A DNA stretch of 64,000 nucleotides from FEN-1219 sp963713355 (lineage in GTDB: Bacteria; Pseudomonadota; Gammaproteobacteria; Steroidobacterales; Rariloculaceae): positions 62,001-126,000 of the forward strand of contig CAVQLK010000001.1 in NCBI GenBank assembly GCA_963713355.1. Direction: 5' to 3'. A program made the position numbers and the translations under genes. Positions 43,109 through 51,980 of this stretch are shown in pieces. The notes below the pieces were generated by a model. The model searched no databases and had not been told where the DNA came from. It saw only the letters and a program-made list of their open reading frames with translations. Each line of letters opens with the position of its first letter. Position 1 is the stretch's first letter.

Positions 43109-44041
43109 ATGACGACCCGAATCAACACGAACGAACAGCGCGCAATCGTCATCACTGCGCTGCGCCACGCGCTCCCGTATTTGCGCATCTTCAAGAACAA
43201 AGTGTTCGTGCTCAAAGCCGGAGGCGACGCGTTCGTCTCGAAGGAGACGACGCGCGCGCTCATGGAGCAGATCGGCATCCTGCATCAGGTCGGCATCCGC
43301 GTCGTGGTCGTGCACGGCGGAGGACCGCAGTCGACGGCGCTCTCGAAACGCTTAGGGCTAGAGACGCAGATGGTCGAGGGGCGGCGTGTCACGGACGCGC
43401 AGACGCTCGAGGTCTCGACGATGGTGCTGAACGGCGAGATCAACACGCGCATCGTCGCCGTCTGCCGCGCGCTCGGCATTCCCGCCATCGGCCTCTCCGG
43501 AGTCGACGGCGGGCTCATCAAGGCCACGAAGCGCCCTCCCGTGCAAGTCGGGGGGCAGATTGTCGACTATGGATTCGTCGGCGACATCTTGGGGCTCGAC
43601 ACGAGCATCCTCCTCAAGCAACTCGACAACGACCTCGTGCCGATCGTGAGCCCGCTGTCTGCCGACGATCACGGCACCGTGCTCAACATCAATGCCGACA
43701 CGGTCGCCGCGATGATCGCCTGCGAGCTCAAGGCCGAAAAATTCGTCATGGCCACGGGCGCACCGGGCATCCTCGAATCGCTCGACGATCCGCGCTCACT
43801 GATCTCGTACGTCGACCGGGCGGGGCTGCGGCGCTTGCGCGACGAAGGCAAGCTCTCCGGCGGCATGCTGCCGAAGGTCGCCGCGATCGAGCGCGCTCTG
43901 TCGGGCGGCGTGCCGCGGGTCCACGTGATCTCGTACGCACAAGCCGACAGCCTGCTGCTCGAGGTATTCACGAACGAGGGCACGGGCACTCTCGTCGTCA
44001 ACGACACGAAGGCCCTCAGGCCCGAGGAACAGGCGAGCTAG
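43109..44041 (+). CDS. argB: Acetylglutamate kinase
   Basis: 310 aa amino-acid kinase. The substrate loop KAGGDAF near residue 37 and VVVHGGGPQSTALSKRLG near 68 are the ATP and glutamate sites, LNINADTVAAMIACELKAEK near 200 the phosphate-binding region. An N-terminal helix (ALRHALPYLRIFKNKVFVL) precedes the core as in arginine-inhibited kinases, suggesting feedback control by arginine. Six bases separate it from the carbamoyltransferase and four from argH. It phosphorylates the acylated glutamate. Confidence 0.95.
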   Translation: MTTRINTNEQRAIVITALRHALPYLRIFKNKVFVLKAGGDAFVSKETTRALMEQIGILHQVGIRVVVVHGGGPQSTALSKRLGLETQMVEGRRVTDAQTLEVSTMVLNGEINTRIVAVCRALGIPAIGLSGVDGGLIKATKRPPVQVGGQIVDYGFVGDILGLDTSILLKQLDNDLVPIVSPLSADDHGTVLNINADTVAAMIACELKAEKFVMATGAPGILESLDDPRSLISYVDRAGLRRLRDEGKLSGGMLPKVAAIERALSGGVPRVHVISYAQADSLLLEVFTNEGTGTLVVNDTKALRPEEQAS

Positions 44042-44045
44042 CTCC

Positions 44046-45242
44046 ATGACGCGCCTCTGGGAAAAAGGGCTGCCGCTCGACGAGCGGATACTGCGCTTCA
44101 CTGCCGGCGAGGATTACAAGCTCGACGAGCGGCTCGTCGCGTACGACGCGCGCGCATCGATCGCGCACGCACGCATGCTCGAGAAGCAGCAGCTGCTGCG
44201 CGCGGCCGACTGCACTGCGATTTGCTTAGGGCTAGAAGCGCTGGCCGCCGAGCACGCGGCCGGACAGTGGTCGATCGAGCTCGCCGACGAGGACGCGCAC
44301 AGCGCGCTCGAGCGCCGGCTGACGGAGCGCATCGGCGAAGCGGGCGGCCGCGTTCACCTCGGCCGCTCGCGCAACGATCAGGTGCTCGTGGCGCTGCGTC
44401 TCTATCTGCGAGACGCGATCGTGATGCTCGGCAAGGAGACGGACGGCGTCGTCGCGGCTCTCGAACGCGTTGCAGCCGAGCAGGGCCACATCGCGCTGCC
44501 GGGCTATACGCACATGCAGCCGGCGATGCCGAGCTCGGTCGCGCTCTGGGCGCGCGGCTTCGGTGCCGAGCTCGCCGACGACGGCGCGGCACTGACGCGC
44601 GTCCTGAGCCGCACGGAGTTGAACCCGCTCGGCTCGGCGGCCGGCTACGGCGTTCCGGGCATGCCGCTCGATCGCGAGGCGACGCGCGCGGCGCTTGGCT
44701 TTGCGCGCACTCACGAGCCCGTAACGGCCGTCCAGTTGTCGCGCGGCAAGGCAGAGGCCACGCTCGTGTTCGAGATCGCCGTGTTGCTCGGCGACTTGGG
44801 ACGGCTCGCGTCCGACCTGCTCCTCTTTTATACGGCGGAGTTCGGGTACGTGGCGCTGCCGGCCGAGATGACGACGGGCTCGTCGATCATGCCGCAGAAG
44901 CGCAATCCCGACGTCTTCGAGCTCGTGCGCGGCGCGCAGGCAACGGCGCTCGGCGCTTTGCAGGAAATCTTGGGCCTCACGGCGAAGCTGACCTCCGGCT
45001 ATCACCGCGACTTGCAGCGGATCAAAGCTCCCCTCTTCCGCAGCATCGATCTCGCGGCCGACGTGCTGGCGATCATGGCGCACGCGCTGCCGAGCGTGCG
45101 TTTCCGGGCCGAGAACATCGAGCTTCCGGCGGAGCTCTACGCGGCCGAGCAAGCGAACGAGCTCGTCGTGAAGCAGGGACTGCCGTTTCGCGAGGCATAT
45201 CGGCGCATCGCGGCGCTGCTGAAGCGTAAAGACGAGTCATGA
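44046..45242 (+). CDS. argH: Argininosuccinate lyase
   Basis: 398 aa member of the fumarase/aspartase superfamily that splits argininosuccinate to arginine and fumarate. The three superfamily blocks are present: GRVHLGRSRNDQVLVALRLY near residue 103, PGYTHMQPAMPSS near 152, and the flexible GSSIMPQKRNPD loop near 278. It is shorter than the E. coli enzyme (457 aa), lacking parts of the C-terminal region, as in other members of this operon type. The stop overlaps the small lipoprotein gene (ATGA). Confidence 0.94.
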   Translation: MTRLWEKGLPLDERILRFTAGEDYKLDERLVAYDARASIAHARMLEKQQLLRAADCTAICLGLEALAAEHAAGQWSIELADEDAHSALERRLTERIGEAGGRVHLGRSRNDQVLVALRLYLRDAIVMLGKETDGVVAALERVAAEQGHIALPGYTHMQPAMPSSVALWARGFGAELADDGAALTRVLSRTELNPLGSAAGYGVPGMPLDREATRAALGFARTHEPVTAVQLSRGKAEATLVFEIAVLLGDLGRLASDLLLFYTAEFGYVALPAEMTTGSSIMPQKRNPDVFELVRGAQATALGALQEILGLTAKLTSGYHRDLQRIKAPLFRSIDLAADVLAIMAHALPSVRFRAENIELPAELYAAEQANELVVKQGLPFREAYRRIAALLKRKDES

Positions 45243-45409
45243 CGGCACGCGCCCGTCTCGGGATCTTGGCGACAATCCTCGCCGCGGCGTCCGGCTGCGG
45301 CCAGCAAGGGCCGCTCGTCTTGCCGGAGGACGCGCGCCCCGTCGAGCGCATCGATTCCCCCACCGCCGAGCCGCAGCAGACCGAAGACGAGGATGCGGAT
45401 GAGCGATAG
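45239..45409 (+). CDS. lptM: LptM (YifL)-like small lipoprotein
   Basis: 56 aa, too short for many gene finders. The start ATG overlaps the argH stop. The signal ends ASGCGQQGPLVLPED: a lipobox SGC followed by GxxGPLxLP, the hallmark of LptM, the lipoprotein that helps the LptD-LptE lipopolysaccharide translocon mature. An acidic tail (QQTEDEDADER) follows. Its last 17 bases overlap the polA start. In many gammaproteobacteria LptM sits beside lysA or near polA-type housekeeping genes. Confidence 0.8.
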   Translation: MTARARLGILATILAAASGCGQQGPLVLPEDARPVERIDSPTAEPQQTEDEDADER

Positions 45410-48131
45410 CCCGCTCGTCCTCGTCGACGGCTCGTCGTATCTGTATCGCGCATTCCACGCGATTCCAATGCTGTCGACGAAAAGCGGCGAACCGACGAAC
45501 GCCGTGCTCGGCGTCGTCAACATGCTCTACAAGCTGCTCGACGACTACAAGCCAACGCGCATGGCCGTCGTGTTCGACGCGCCCGGCAAGACCTTCCGCA
45601 GCGACCTCTACACCGACTACAAAGCCAATCGGCCGCCGATGCCCGACGAGCTGCGCGCGCAAGTCGAGCCGCTGCTCGAGGCGATCAAGGGCATGGGTAT
45701 TTGCTTGCTCCGCATCGACGGCGTCGAGGCCGACGACGTCATCGGCACGCTGGCGAGGCAAGCGGCGGCGGCCGGCTCCCCGACCGTCATCTCGACGGGC
45801 GACAAGGATCTCGCCCAGCTCGTCGACGAGCACGTCACGCTAGTCAACACGATGGACAACACGACGCTCGATCGCGACCGCGTCATTCAAAAATTCGGCG
45901 TGACGCCCGAGCAAATTACCGACTACTTGGCCCTCGTCGGCGACTCGATCGATAACATTCCGGGTCTTCCGGGCGTCGGCCCGAAGACGGCCGCGAAATG
46001 GCTGCAGCAGTACGGCGACCTCGAAACTCTGAAGGCGAAGGCCGGCGAAGTCAGCGGGAAGATTGGCGACCGCCTGCGCGAAGGCTTGAGCATTCTCGAC
46101 TTATCGAAGGAGCTCGCCACCATTCGTTGCGACGTCGAGCTGCCGTTGACGATCGACGAGCTCGCGCTCAAACCGCCGGACGCCGGCCGTCTCGCCGCAC
46201 TGTTCGAACGGCTCGAGTTCACGCGCTTGCTGCGTCGCGTCCGCGAAAGCAGCGAGCCGACGCCGGACACGGAGCAACCGCTAGCCGCAGGGGCAACACC
46301 GGAACCTACGGCGCTCGTCCGCCCCGTCGGCCGCTACGAGACTGTCGTCACGGCGGAGGCGCTCGAACGCTGGATCGAGCGCATTGCCGCCGCGCCGCTC
46401 GTCGCGCTCGACACGGAAACGACGAGCCTCGCGTACATGCGCGCGGAGCTCGTCGGCATCTCGCTAGCCGTGACACCGGGCGAGGCTGCCTATATCCCGT
46501 TGTCGCACCGCTATCCCGGAGCTCCCGACCAGCTCAATCGAGAGGCCGTGCTCGAGCGGCTGAAACCGTGGCTCGAGAGCACGGCGTCGAAAGTCGGCCA
46601 TCACTTGAAGTACGACGCGCACATCTTCGCGAACCACGGCATCGCGCTGCGCGGAATCATGCACGACACGATGCTCGAGTCGTACGTGTTGAACTCGACG
46701 GCCACGCGCCACGATATGGATTCCGTTGCCGCGCTGTACCTCGGTCTCGCGACGCTGAAGTACGAGGAGGTCGTCGGCAAGGGCGCGAAGCAGATCACGT
46801 TCGACCAGGTCGATCTCGAGACTGCGACTCGCTATTCGGCCGAGGACGCCGACCTCGCCCTGCAGCTGCATCAATCGCTGTGGCCGAAGCTTTCAGCCGT
46901 TCCGGAGCTGAAGAGTGTCTACACGGACATCGAGTGCCCGCTCGTCGGCGTGCTGAAGCAAATGGAGCACGCCGGGGTCATGGTCGATGCGCAACTGCTG
47001 CGCCAGCAGAGCCAAGAGCTCGCCGAGAAGATGGCTGCGACCGAGAAAGCCGCGCATGCCGCCGCCGGCGGGCCGTTCAACCTGGGCTCGCCGAAGCAGC
47101 TGCAGGAGGTCCTCTACGACCGGCTGCATTTGCCCGTGCTCGGCAAGACCCCGAAGGGACAGCCGTCGACGGCCGAAGATGTGCTCGAGCAGCTCGCCGA
47201 GAGCTACGACTTGCCGCGGCTGATCCTCGAGTACCGCGGGCTCACGAAGTTGAAATCGACGTACACGGACAAGCTGCCGACGGACATCCACCCCCGCACG
47301 AAGCGCATCCACACGTCGTATCACCAAGCCGTCGCAGCGACGGGCCGGCTGTCCTCCTCGGATCCGAATTTGCAGAATATCCCGATCCGGACTGCTGAAG
47401 GCCGCCGCATCCGCCAAGCGTTCATCGCGCCGCCCGGGTTCAAGCTGCTCGCGGCCGACTACTCGCAGATCGAGCTGCGGATCATGGCTCACTTGTCCGG
47501 CGACGAAGGCTTGCTCGCGGCGTTCGCGAGCGACCAGGACGTGCATCGTGCGACGGCCGCCGAGGTGTTCGGCGCCACGCTCGACGCCGTAACGTCGGAT
47601 CAGCGGCGGTCCGCGAAGGCCATCAACTTCGGTCTGATTTACGGCATGTCGGCCTTCGGTCTCGCCAAGCAGCTCGGGATCGAGCGAGGAGAAGCCCAGG
47701 CTTATGTCGACCGCTATTTCGAGCGGTACCCCGGCGTGCGGCGATACATGGACGAAACTCGCGCGAGCGCCCGGCGTTTAGGCTTCGTCAGCACCGTATT
47801 CGGCAGGCGGCTGCATCTGCCGGAAATCAACGCGCGCAACAATCAGCTGCGTCAGTATGCGGAGCGCAGTGCCATCAACGCCCCGATGCAAGGAACGGCA
47901 GCGGACATCATCAAGCGCGCAATGATCGGCGTGGCGGAATGGCTATCGGCCGAGGAACCGCGCGCGCGGCTCATCATGCAGGTTCATGACGAGCTCGTCG
48001 TCGAGGTCCCCGAGGAACGCGCGATCGATGTCGGAGAAGGCATAGTTCGCATCATGGAAGCAGCAGCCGAGTTGCGGGTGCCGCTTCGGGTCGACCGCGG
48101 CATCGGCGCGAACTGGGACGAAGCCCATTAG
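45393..48131 (+). CDS. polA: DNA polymerase I
   Basis: 912 aa, three domains. The 5'-3' exonuclease (1-310) has VLVDGSSYLYRAFHA and GDSIDNIPGLPGVGPKTA; the 3'-5' exonuclease (about 320-500) holds VALDTETTS and YSAEDADLALQL; the polymerase (about 510-912) includes the AADYSQIELRIMAHLSGD catalytic motif A, RRSAKAINFGLIYGMSAFGL (O helix) and MQVHDELVVEV (motif C). All metal Asp residues appear present, so repair and Okazaki maturation functions should be intact. Two ATGs (45393, 45399) are possible starts. The C-rich sRNA candidate follows 40 bases after the stop. Confidence 0.97.
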   Translation: MRMSDSPLVLVDGSSYLYRAFHAIPMLSTKSGEPTNAVLGVVNMLYKLLDDYKPTRMAVVFDAPGKTFRSDLYTDYKANRPPMPDELRAQVEPLLEAIKGMGICLLRIDGVEADDVIGTLARQAAAAGSPTVISTGDKDLAQLVDEHVTLVNTMDNTTLDRDRVIQKFGVTPEQITDYLALVGDSIDNIPGLPGVGPKTAAKWLQQYGDLETLKAKAGEVSGKIGDRLREGLSILDLSKELATIRCDVELPLTIDELALKPPDAGRLAALFERLEFTRLLRRVRESSEPTPDTEQPLAAGATPEPTALVRPVGRYETVVTAEALERWIERIAAAPLVALDTETTSLAYMRAELVGISLAVTPGEAAYIPLSHRYPGAPDQLNREAVLERLKPWLESTASKVGHHLKYDAHIFANHGIALRGIMHDTMLESYVLNSTATRHDMDSVAALYLGLATLKYEEVVGKGAKQITFDQVDLETATRYSAEDADLALQLHQSLWPKLSAVPELKSVYTDIECPLVGVLKQMEHAGVMVDAQLLRQQSQELAEKMAATEKAAHAAAGGPFNLGSPKQLQEVLYDRLHLPVLGKTPKGQPSTAEDVLEQLAESYDLPRLILEYRGLTKLKSTYTDKLPTDIHPRTKRIHTSYHQAVAATGRLSSSDPNLQNIPIRTAEGRRIRQAFIAPPGFKLLAADYSQIELRIMAHLSGDEGLLAAFASDQDVHRATAAEVFGATLDAVTSDQRRSAKAINFGLIYGMSAFGLAKQLGIERGEAQAYVDRYFERYPGVRRYMDETRASARRLGFVSTVFGRRLHLPEINARNNQLRQYAERSAINAPMQGTAADIIKRAMIGVAEWLSAEEPRARLIMQVHDELVVEVPEERAIDVGEGIVRIMEAAAELRVPLRVDRGIGANWDEAH

Positions 48132-48170
48132 GGAAAGCTCGGAACTTTTGTTAAACACCCGGGACTAAAC

Positions 48171-48296
48171 CTTCGGCACCTAGGAAGGGTGCCCCCGCTA
48201 TCCTCCCTAATGCGGGGTCTTTGATCCCGGCCCACCCCGCCGGGATCGCAGCCCCGGGTGCGTCCCCTGAATCCCGCACCCGGGGCTTCTTTATTT
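48171..48296 (+). ncRNA. sX13-like small RNA candidate with C-rich loops
   Basis: The gap between polA and engB folds into four consecutive hairpins: GGCACC/GGTGCC (48175-48193), CCCCGC/GCGGGG (48193-48217) with a loop containing CCTCCC, GATCCCGG/CCGGGATC (48223-48247) with loop CCCACCCCG, and a 12-bp terminator hairpin (48251-48286) with loop TCCCCTGAATCC. In Xanthomonas the sRNA sX13 is encoded at this position after polA and uses C-rich loops to pair with G-rich mRNA sites; Spot 42 and ErsA occupy the same site in other gammaproteobacteria. The 5' end and promoter are not certain; the family call is by position and loop design. Confidence 0.72.
48251..48296 (+). terminator. Rho-independent terminator after polA/sRNA
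   Basis: Perfect 12-bp stem GCCCCGGGTGCG/CGCACCCGGGGC with a 12-nt loop, followed by TTCTTTATTT. The U-rich tail covers the stop codon of the convergent engB gene, so the structure may also slow transcription from the other side. Confidence 0.88.
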
Positions 48297-48872
48297 GGGC
48301 CCCTGGAGCCAGCCGTCGATCCAGGCCTGCGCCTCGGCGACGCCCTCGCCCTGGAGGGCCGAGAACCGAGTGACGCGCACGCCGGAACCGAGCTCCGCCG
48401 CCAACGCGCGTTCCTGTGCGATCGCCGCGGCGCGGCTCAACTTGTCCGCCTTGGTCAGCAGCACGGCAACCGCCAGCTCGCGCGGCTCGAGCCAACGCAG
48501 CAACTGCTCGTCGAGCGGCGTCAGCCCGCGGCGGATGTCCATCGTCACGACGAGCCCGGCAAGCGAAACCCGGTCCCTGAGATAGGTCTCCAGAGAATTT
48601 CGCCAGCGCGCCTGAACGTCGGGCGCCACCCGCGCGAACCCGTAGCCCGGCAAGTCGACGAGCCGCCGATTCTCCCCGAGCGAGAAGAAATTCAAGAGCT
48701 GCGTGCGCCCCGGCGTCTTGCTCACGCGCGCGAGCTTGCGCGCGCCCGCGACGACGTTGACAGCCGTCGACTTGCCGGAGTTCGATCGGCCGACGAACGC
48801 GACCTCTCGCCCCGTATCCGCGGGAAAATCGGCTGGGGTCGCGGCGCTCTTCAGGAAAACGGCAGTCGGCAC
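48291..48872 (-). CDS. engB: Ribosome-biogenesis GTPase EngB (YihA/YsxC)
   Basis: 193 aa TrmE-Era-type GTPase needed for 50S assembly. G1 is EVAFVGRSNSGKST near residue 26, G3 LVDLPGYGFA near 72, G4 LLTKADKLSR near 133 and G5 FSALQGEG near 170. The longer open frame to 48882 lacks the motifs in frame. Convergent with polA and divergent from cytochrome c4; this order is conserved in pseudomonads and relatives. Confidence 0.95.
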   Translation of the reverse strand: MPTAVFLKSAATPADFPADTGREVAFVGRSNSGKSTAVNVVAGARKLARVSKTPGRTQLLNFFSLGENRRLVDLPGYGFARVAPDVQARWRNSLETYLRDRVSLAGLVVTMDIRRGLTPLDEQLLRWLEPRELAVAVLLTKADKLSRAAAIAQERALAAELGSGVRVTRFSALQGEGVAEAQAWIDGWLQGPK

Positions 48873-48908
48873 GGGGCGCCATCGCTGCTTAGGCAGAGGT
48901 CGTTAGTG

Positions 48909-48914
48909 TACAAT
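48909..48914 (+). promoter_or_regulatory. -10 element upstream of cytochrome c4 gene
   Basis: TACAAT lies 33 bases before the ATG at 48947, followed by a GC-rich discriminator. A -35 hexamer is not clear. Similar TAnAAT-GCGGCC sequences precede the ATG at 12238. Confidence 0.4.
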
Positions 48915-48946
48915 CGCGGCCGTTTTTCGATGACATTCGACGTTGC

Positions 48947-49600
48947 ATGGCGACCAAGAACACCGCGCGATCCCTCTGGCTCAGCCTCGTGCTCGGCGGC
49001 TCGCTGGCCGCGTGTTCGGCCGGGGCTCAGGAAGGCACGGCTGAGACACCAGCAGGGTCCGTCGATGCGGGTCGGGCCAAATCGGCGACCTGCGCCGCTT
49101 GCCACGGCGTCGACGGCAACAGCGTGACGCCCGACTGGCCGATGCTTGCGGGCCAGCACGCGGCCTACATCGTTCGTCAGCTGCAGGCCTTCAAAGTAGG
49201 CGAGCGCACCGATGTGACGATGAAGCCGTTCGCCGACATGCTGTCGGAGCAAGACATGCTCGACGTAGCCGCCTACTTCGAGGCGCAGACGCCGACGCCG
49301 AAAGGCGCCGATCCCGCGCTCGTCGGGCTCGGCCAACAGATTTACCGCGGCGGAGTTCCCGGGCGAAGCGTCGCAGCTTGTATCGCATGCCACGGGCCCG
49401 AAGGCACGGGCAACCCCCTCGCGGCGTATCCGCGCATCAGCGGCCAACATGCGGCTTACACGACCAAACAGCTGAACGCGTATCGCACGGGCGACCGACG
49501 TTCCGACGTCGAGCTCAATCAAATGATGCGCAACGTCGCGGAGCAACTATTCGACGACGAGATCCGCGCGCTTGCGAGCTACGTGCAGGGTTTGAATTAG
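48947..49600 (+). CDS. Cytochrome c4 (dihaem)
   Basis: 217 aa periplasmic dihaem cytochrome. After a signal peptide (about residues 10-29) two haem sites follow: CAACHG near 49 and CIACHG near 145, each in a repeated domain with PMLAGQHAAYIVRQL and PRISGQHAAYTTKQL. The internal duplication and PxLxGQxxxY motif are diagnostic of the c4 family. It hands electrons to terminal oxidases; the oxidase operon at 57.9 kb encodes a candidate acceptor. The dsbA gene follows 1 base later. Confidence 0.93.
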   Translation: MATKNTARSLWLSLVLGGSLAACSAGAQEGTAETPAGSVDAGRAKSATCAACHGVDGNSVTPDWPMLAGQHAAYIVRQLQAFKVGERTDVTMKPFADMLSEQDMLDVAAYFEAQTPTPKGADPALVGLGQQIYRGGVPGRSVAACIACHGPEGTGNPLAAYPRISGQHAAYTTKQLNAYRTGDRRSDVELNQMMRNVAEQLFDDEIRALASYVQGLN

Positions 49601-49601
49601 C

Positions 49602-50342
49602 ATGCCGAACAAGGCCTGGTTGCTCGCCCTCCTCGCGCTCGCCGCCTGCGGCGGGCCCTCGGACCCGGCCGCCGAGACGGATCCCGCGCTCGATCCAGAG
49701 TCCGCGGTTGCCGCCGACCAAGCCGGCATCGAGCCGGAGCTCGTGGCGACCGATCCCGCCGGCGCTCCTACGACGGGGCGCTTCGAGATGGGCGTGCATT
49801 ACTTGCGCCTGTCGCCGACGCAGCCGACGAGCTCGAACCCCGACCAGATCGAGGTTTGCGAGGTGTTCTGGTATGGGTGCCCGCATTGCAACGAGCTCGA
49901 TCCCAAGCTCGAGGGGTGGCAGGAGCAGAAGCCCGACTACGTGAATTTCGTTCGCGTGCCTGCCGTCTGGAATCCGACGCTGCAGATGCACGCGCGCGCG
50001 TTCTACACGGCGGAAGCGCTCGGTAAGGGCGCCGAGATGCATACGGAGTTTTTCCGCGAGTACCACGACCGCGGCAACAGGCTCGACACCGAGGCGAAGC
50101 TTCAGGAGTTCTTCGGCCGCTTCGGCGTCGATGCTGCGGCATTCAAGACCGCGTTCGACTCGTTCGCCGTGCAGGCGAAGCTGCAGCGCGCAGACGAGCT
50201 TAGCCGCCGCTACCGCATCGACGGAGTCCCGACGATGGTAATCAACGGCAAGTACACGACCGACGCCGTGATGGTCGGCAGCTACGACGAGCTGCTCGTG
50301 CTCGTCGACGAGCTCGTCGCAGCGGAGCGTGAAGCGCGCTAG
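49602..50342 (+). CDS. dsbA: DsbA-type thiol:disulfide oxidoreductase, lipoprotein
   Basis: 246 aa. A signal with lipobox LAAC (around residue 16) suggests membrane anchoring rather than a free periplasmic protein, unlike E. coli DsbA. A low-complexity linker (about 18-60) leads to the thioredoxin fold, active site FWYGCPHCNELDP near residue 86-98, and the cis-Pro segment GVPTMVINGK. It introduces disulfides into exported proteins, useful for the c-type cytochromes encoded nearby. Start is 1 base after the cytochrome stop. Confidence 0.9.
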   Translation: MPNKAWLLALLALAACGGPSDPAAETDPALDPESAVAADQAGIEPELVATDPAGAPTTGRFEMGVHYLRLSPTQPTSSNPDQIEVCEVFWYGCPHCNELDPKLEGWQEQKPDYVNFVRVPAVWNPTLQMHARAFYTAEALGKGAEMHTEFFREYHDRGNRLDTEAKLQEFFGRFGVDAAAFKTAFDSFAVQAKLQRADELSRRYRIDGVPTMVINGKYTTDAVMVGSYDELLVLVDELVAAEREAR

Positions 50343-50443
50343 CCGCGCCTCTCGCAAGCCTTGGGCTTGTGACTTCGCGCCGAAGTGGGTCACACTCGCC
50401 GCATGACGGCGCACTCGGCGCGCAGCCGATTCGGGAGGAAGCG

Positions 50444-51973
50444 GTGAGCTCAGCATCCACGAGTTCCGCCGCCGCGTCGCCCGCTTCCCGCGAGTTCCTA
50501 GGCCATCCACGCGGTCTCGCGACGCTGTTCATGACCGAGTTCTTCGAGCGCTTTACCTACTACGGTATGCGCGCGTTGCTCGTTCTGTTCCTCGTCGCCG
50601 CGACCGACGCTGCGAACCCCGGCTTCGGTCTCGACGCTGAAAGCGCGGGCGCCATTTACGGTCTGTACACGGGCGCCGTATTCCTCGGCTCCCTGCCCGG
50701 CGGCTGGATCGCCGACCGTCTCATCGGTCAGCGCAACGCCGTGTTTTGGGGCGGCGTCGTGATCATGATCGGTAACTTCATCTTGGCGGTACCGGGAACG
50801 CCGCCCGTGTTCTACCTCGGCCTCGCGGTGATCGCAGTCGGCGTCGGACTGCTCAAGCCGAACGTCTCCGCGATCGTCGGCTCGCTCTACGAAGGGTTGC
50901 CCGGGGCGCGGCGCGACGCGGGGTTCTCGATCTTCTACATGGGCATCAATCTCGGGGCCTTCGTCGCGCCGCTGGTCGCCGGTACGGTGGGCGAAGCGTG
51001 GAATTGGCGCGGCGGGTTCTTCTGCGCAGGTCTCTTCATGGCCTTCGGCGTCATTCAGTTCAAGCTGACAGAGCGCTATCTCGGGCACGCCGGTCTCGCG
51101 CCGAGCACGAATCCGCTGGAACGCCGACGCGGCTGGAAAGCCGTCGCGATCGGCTGCGCTGTCATCGTGGCGGTCGCGGGCGCGATGTTCCTCGGCTACG
51201 TTCCCGTCGACGTCACGACACTCGCGCAAGCGTTCGGCGCGGCGATGATTGCGCTCGCGTTCGCCTTCTTCGGGTATGTGCTGCTATTCGCAAAGCTCAG
51301 CACGGAGGAGCGCAAGCGCGTTGCGGTGATCGCGATCTTTTTCCTGTGCGCAGCGGTCTTCTGGGCGGGCTTCGAGCAGCAGGCGACGACGTTCAACCTG
51401 TTCGCGCTCGATTTCACGGATCGGACACTGTTCGGCAGCTGGTTTCCCGAAGGCGTGCACCCGGCGTCGTGGTATCAATCGGCGAACCCGATCTTCATCG
51501 TGCTGTTCGCGCCGTTCTTCGCGTGGCTTTGGGTCGCTCTCGGCGCGCGCAACTTGAACCCGTCGGCGCCGCTGAAATTCGGGCTGGGCCTCGTGCTGCT
51601 CGGCATCGGTTTCCTCGTCATGGTGTTTGCCGCGCAACTCATCGTTGCAACGGGCAACGACGTCGCACCGACCTGGCTGCTGTTCGCCTATCTGCTGCAC
51701 ACTTTCGGCGAGCTCTGCTTGTCGCCCGTCGGCCTTTCGAACGTCACGAAGCTCGCTCCTCAGCGCTTCGTCGGCCAGATGATGGGCACTTGGTTCCTCG
51801 GCTCGGCCGTGGGCAATTTGTTTGCCGGCCTCATCGGCGGCCACATCGGTGGCGGAGAGGCGAGCGAGATGCCGCGGCAACTCATGATCATGACGCTGAT
51901 CGGCGTGGGCGCCGGTGCGCTGATGCTCGCGTTCGCGCGGCCGATCCGTAACTGGATGGGCGGCGTCCGCTAG
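50444..51973 (+). CDS. POT-family proton-coupled peptide transporter
   Basis: 509 aa with about 12 to 14 membrane helices. The N-terminal motif FMTEFFERFTYYGMRALLVLF (ExxERFxYY) is the proton-coupling signature of POT/PTR transporters. The GTG at 50444 follows GGGAGGA; the open frame upstream belongs to no family. It imports di- and tripeptides. The OPT-family gene begins 8 bases after its stop, so the pair may form one peptide-uptake operon. Confidence 0.92.
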   Translation: MSSASTSSAAASPASREFLGHPRGLATLFMTEFFERFTYYGMRALLVLFLVAATDAANPGFGLDAESAGAIYGLYTGAVFLGSLPGGWIADRLIGQRNAVFWGGVVIMIGNFILAVPGTPPVFYLGLAVIAVGVGLLKPNVSAIVGSLYEGLPGARRDAGFSIFYMGINLGAFVAPLVAGTVGEAWNWRGGFFCAGLFMAFGVIQFKLTERYLGHAGLAPSTNPLERRRGWKAVAIGCAVIVAVAGAMFLGYVPVDVTTLAQAFGAAMIALAFAFFGYVLLFAKLSTEERKRVAVIAIFFLCAAVFWAGFEQQATTFNLFALDFTDRTLFGSWFPEGVHPASWYQSANPIFIVLFAPFFAWLWVALGARNLNPSAPLKFGLGLVLLGIGFLVMVFAAQLIVATGNDVAPTWLLFAYLLHTFGELCLSPVGLSNVTKLAPQRFVGQMMGTWFLGSAVGNLFAGLIGGHIGGGEASEMPRQLMIMTLIGVGAGALMLAFARPIRNWMGGVR

Positions 51974-51980
51974 CGCCCGC

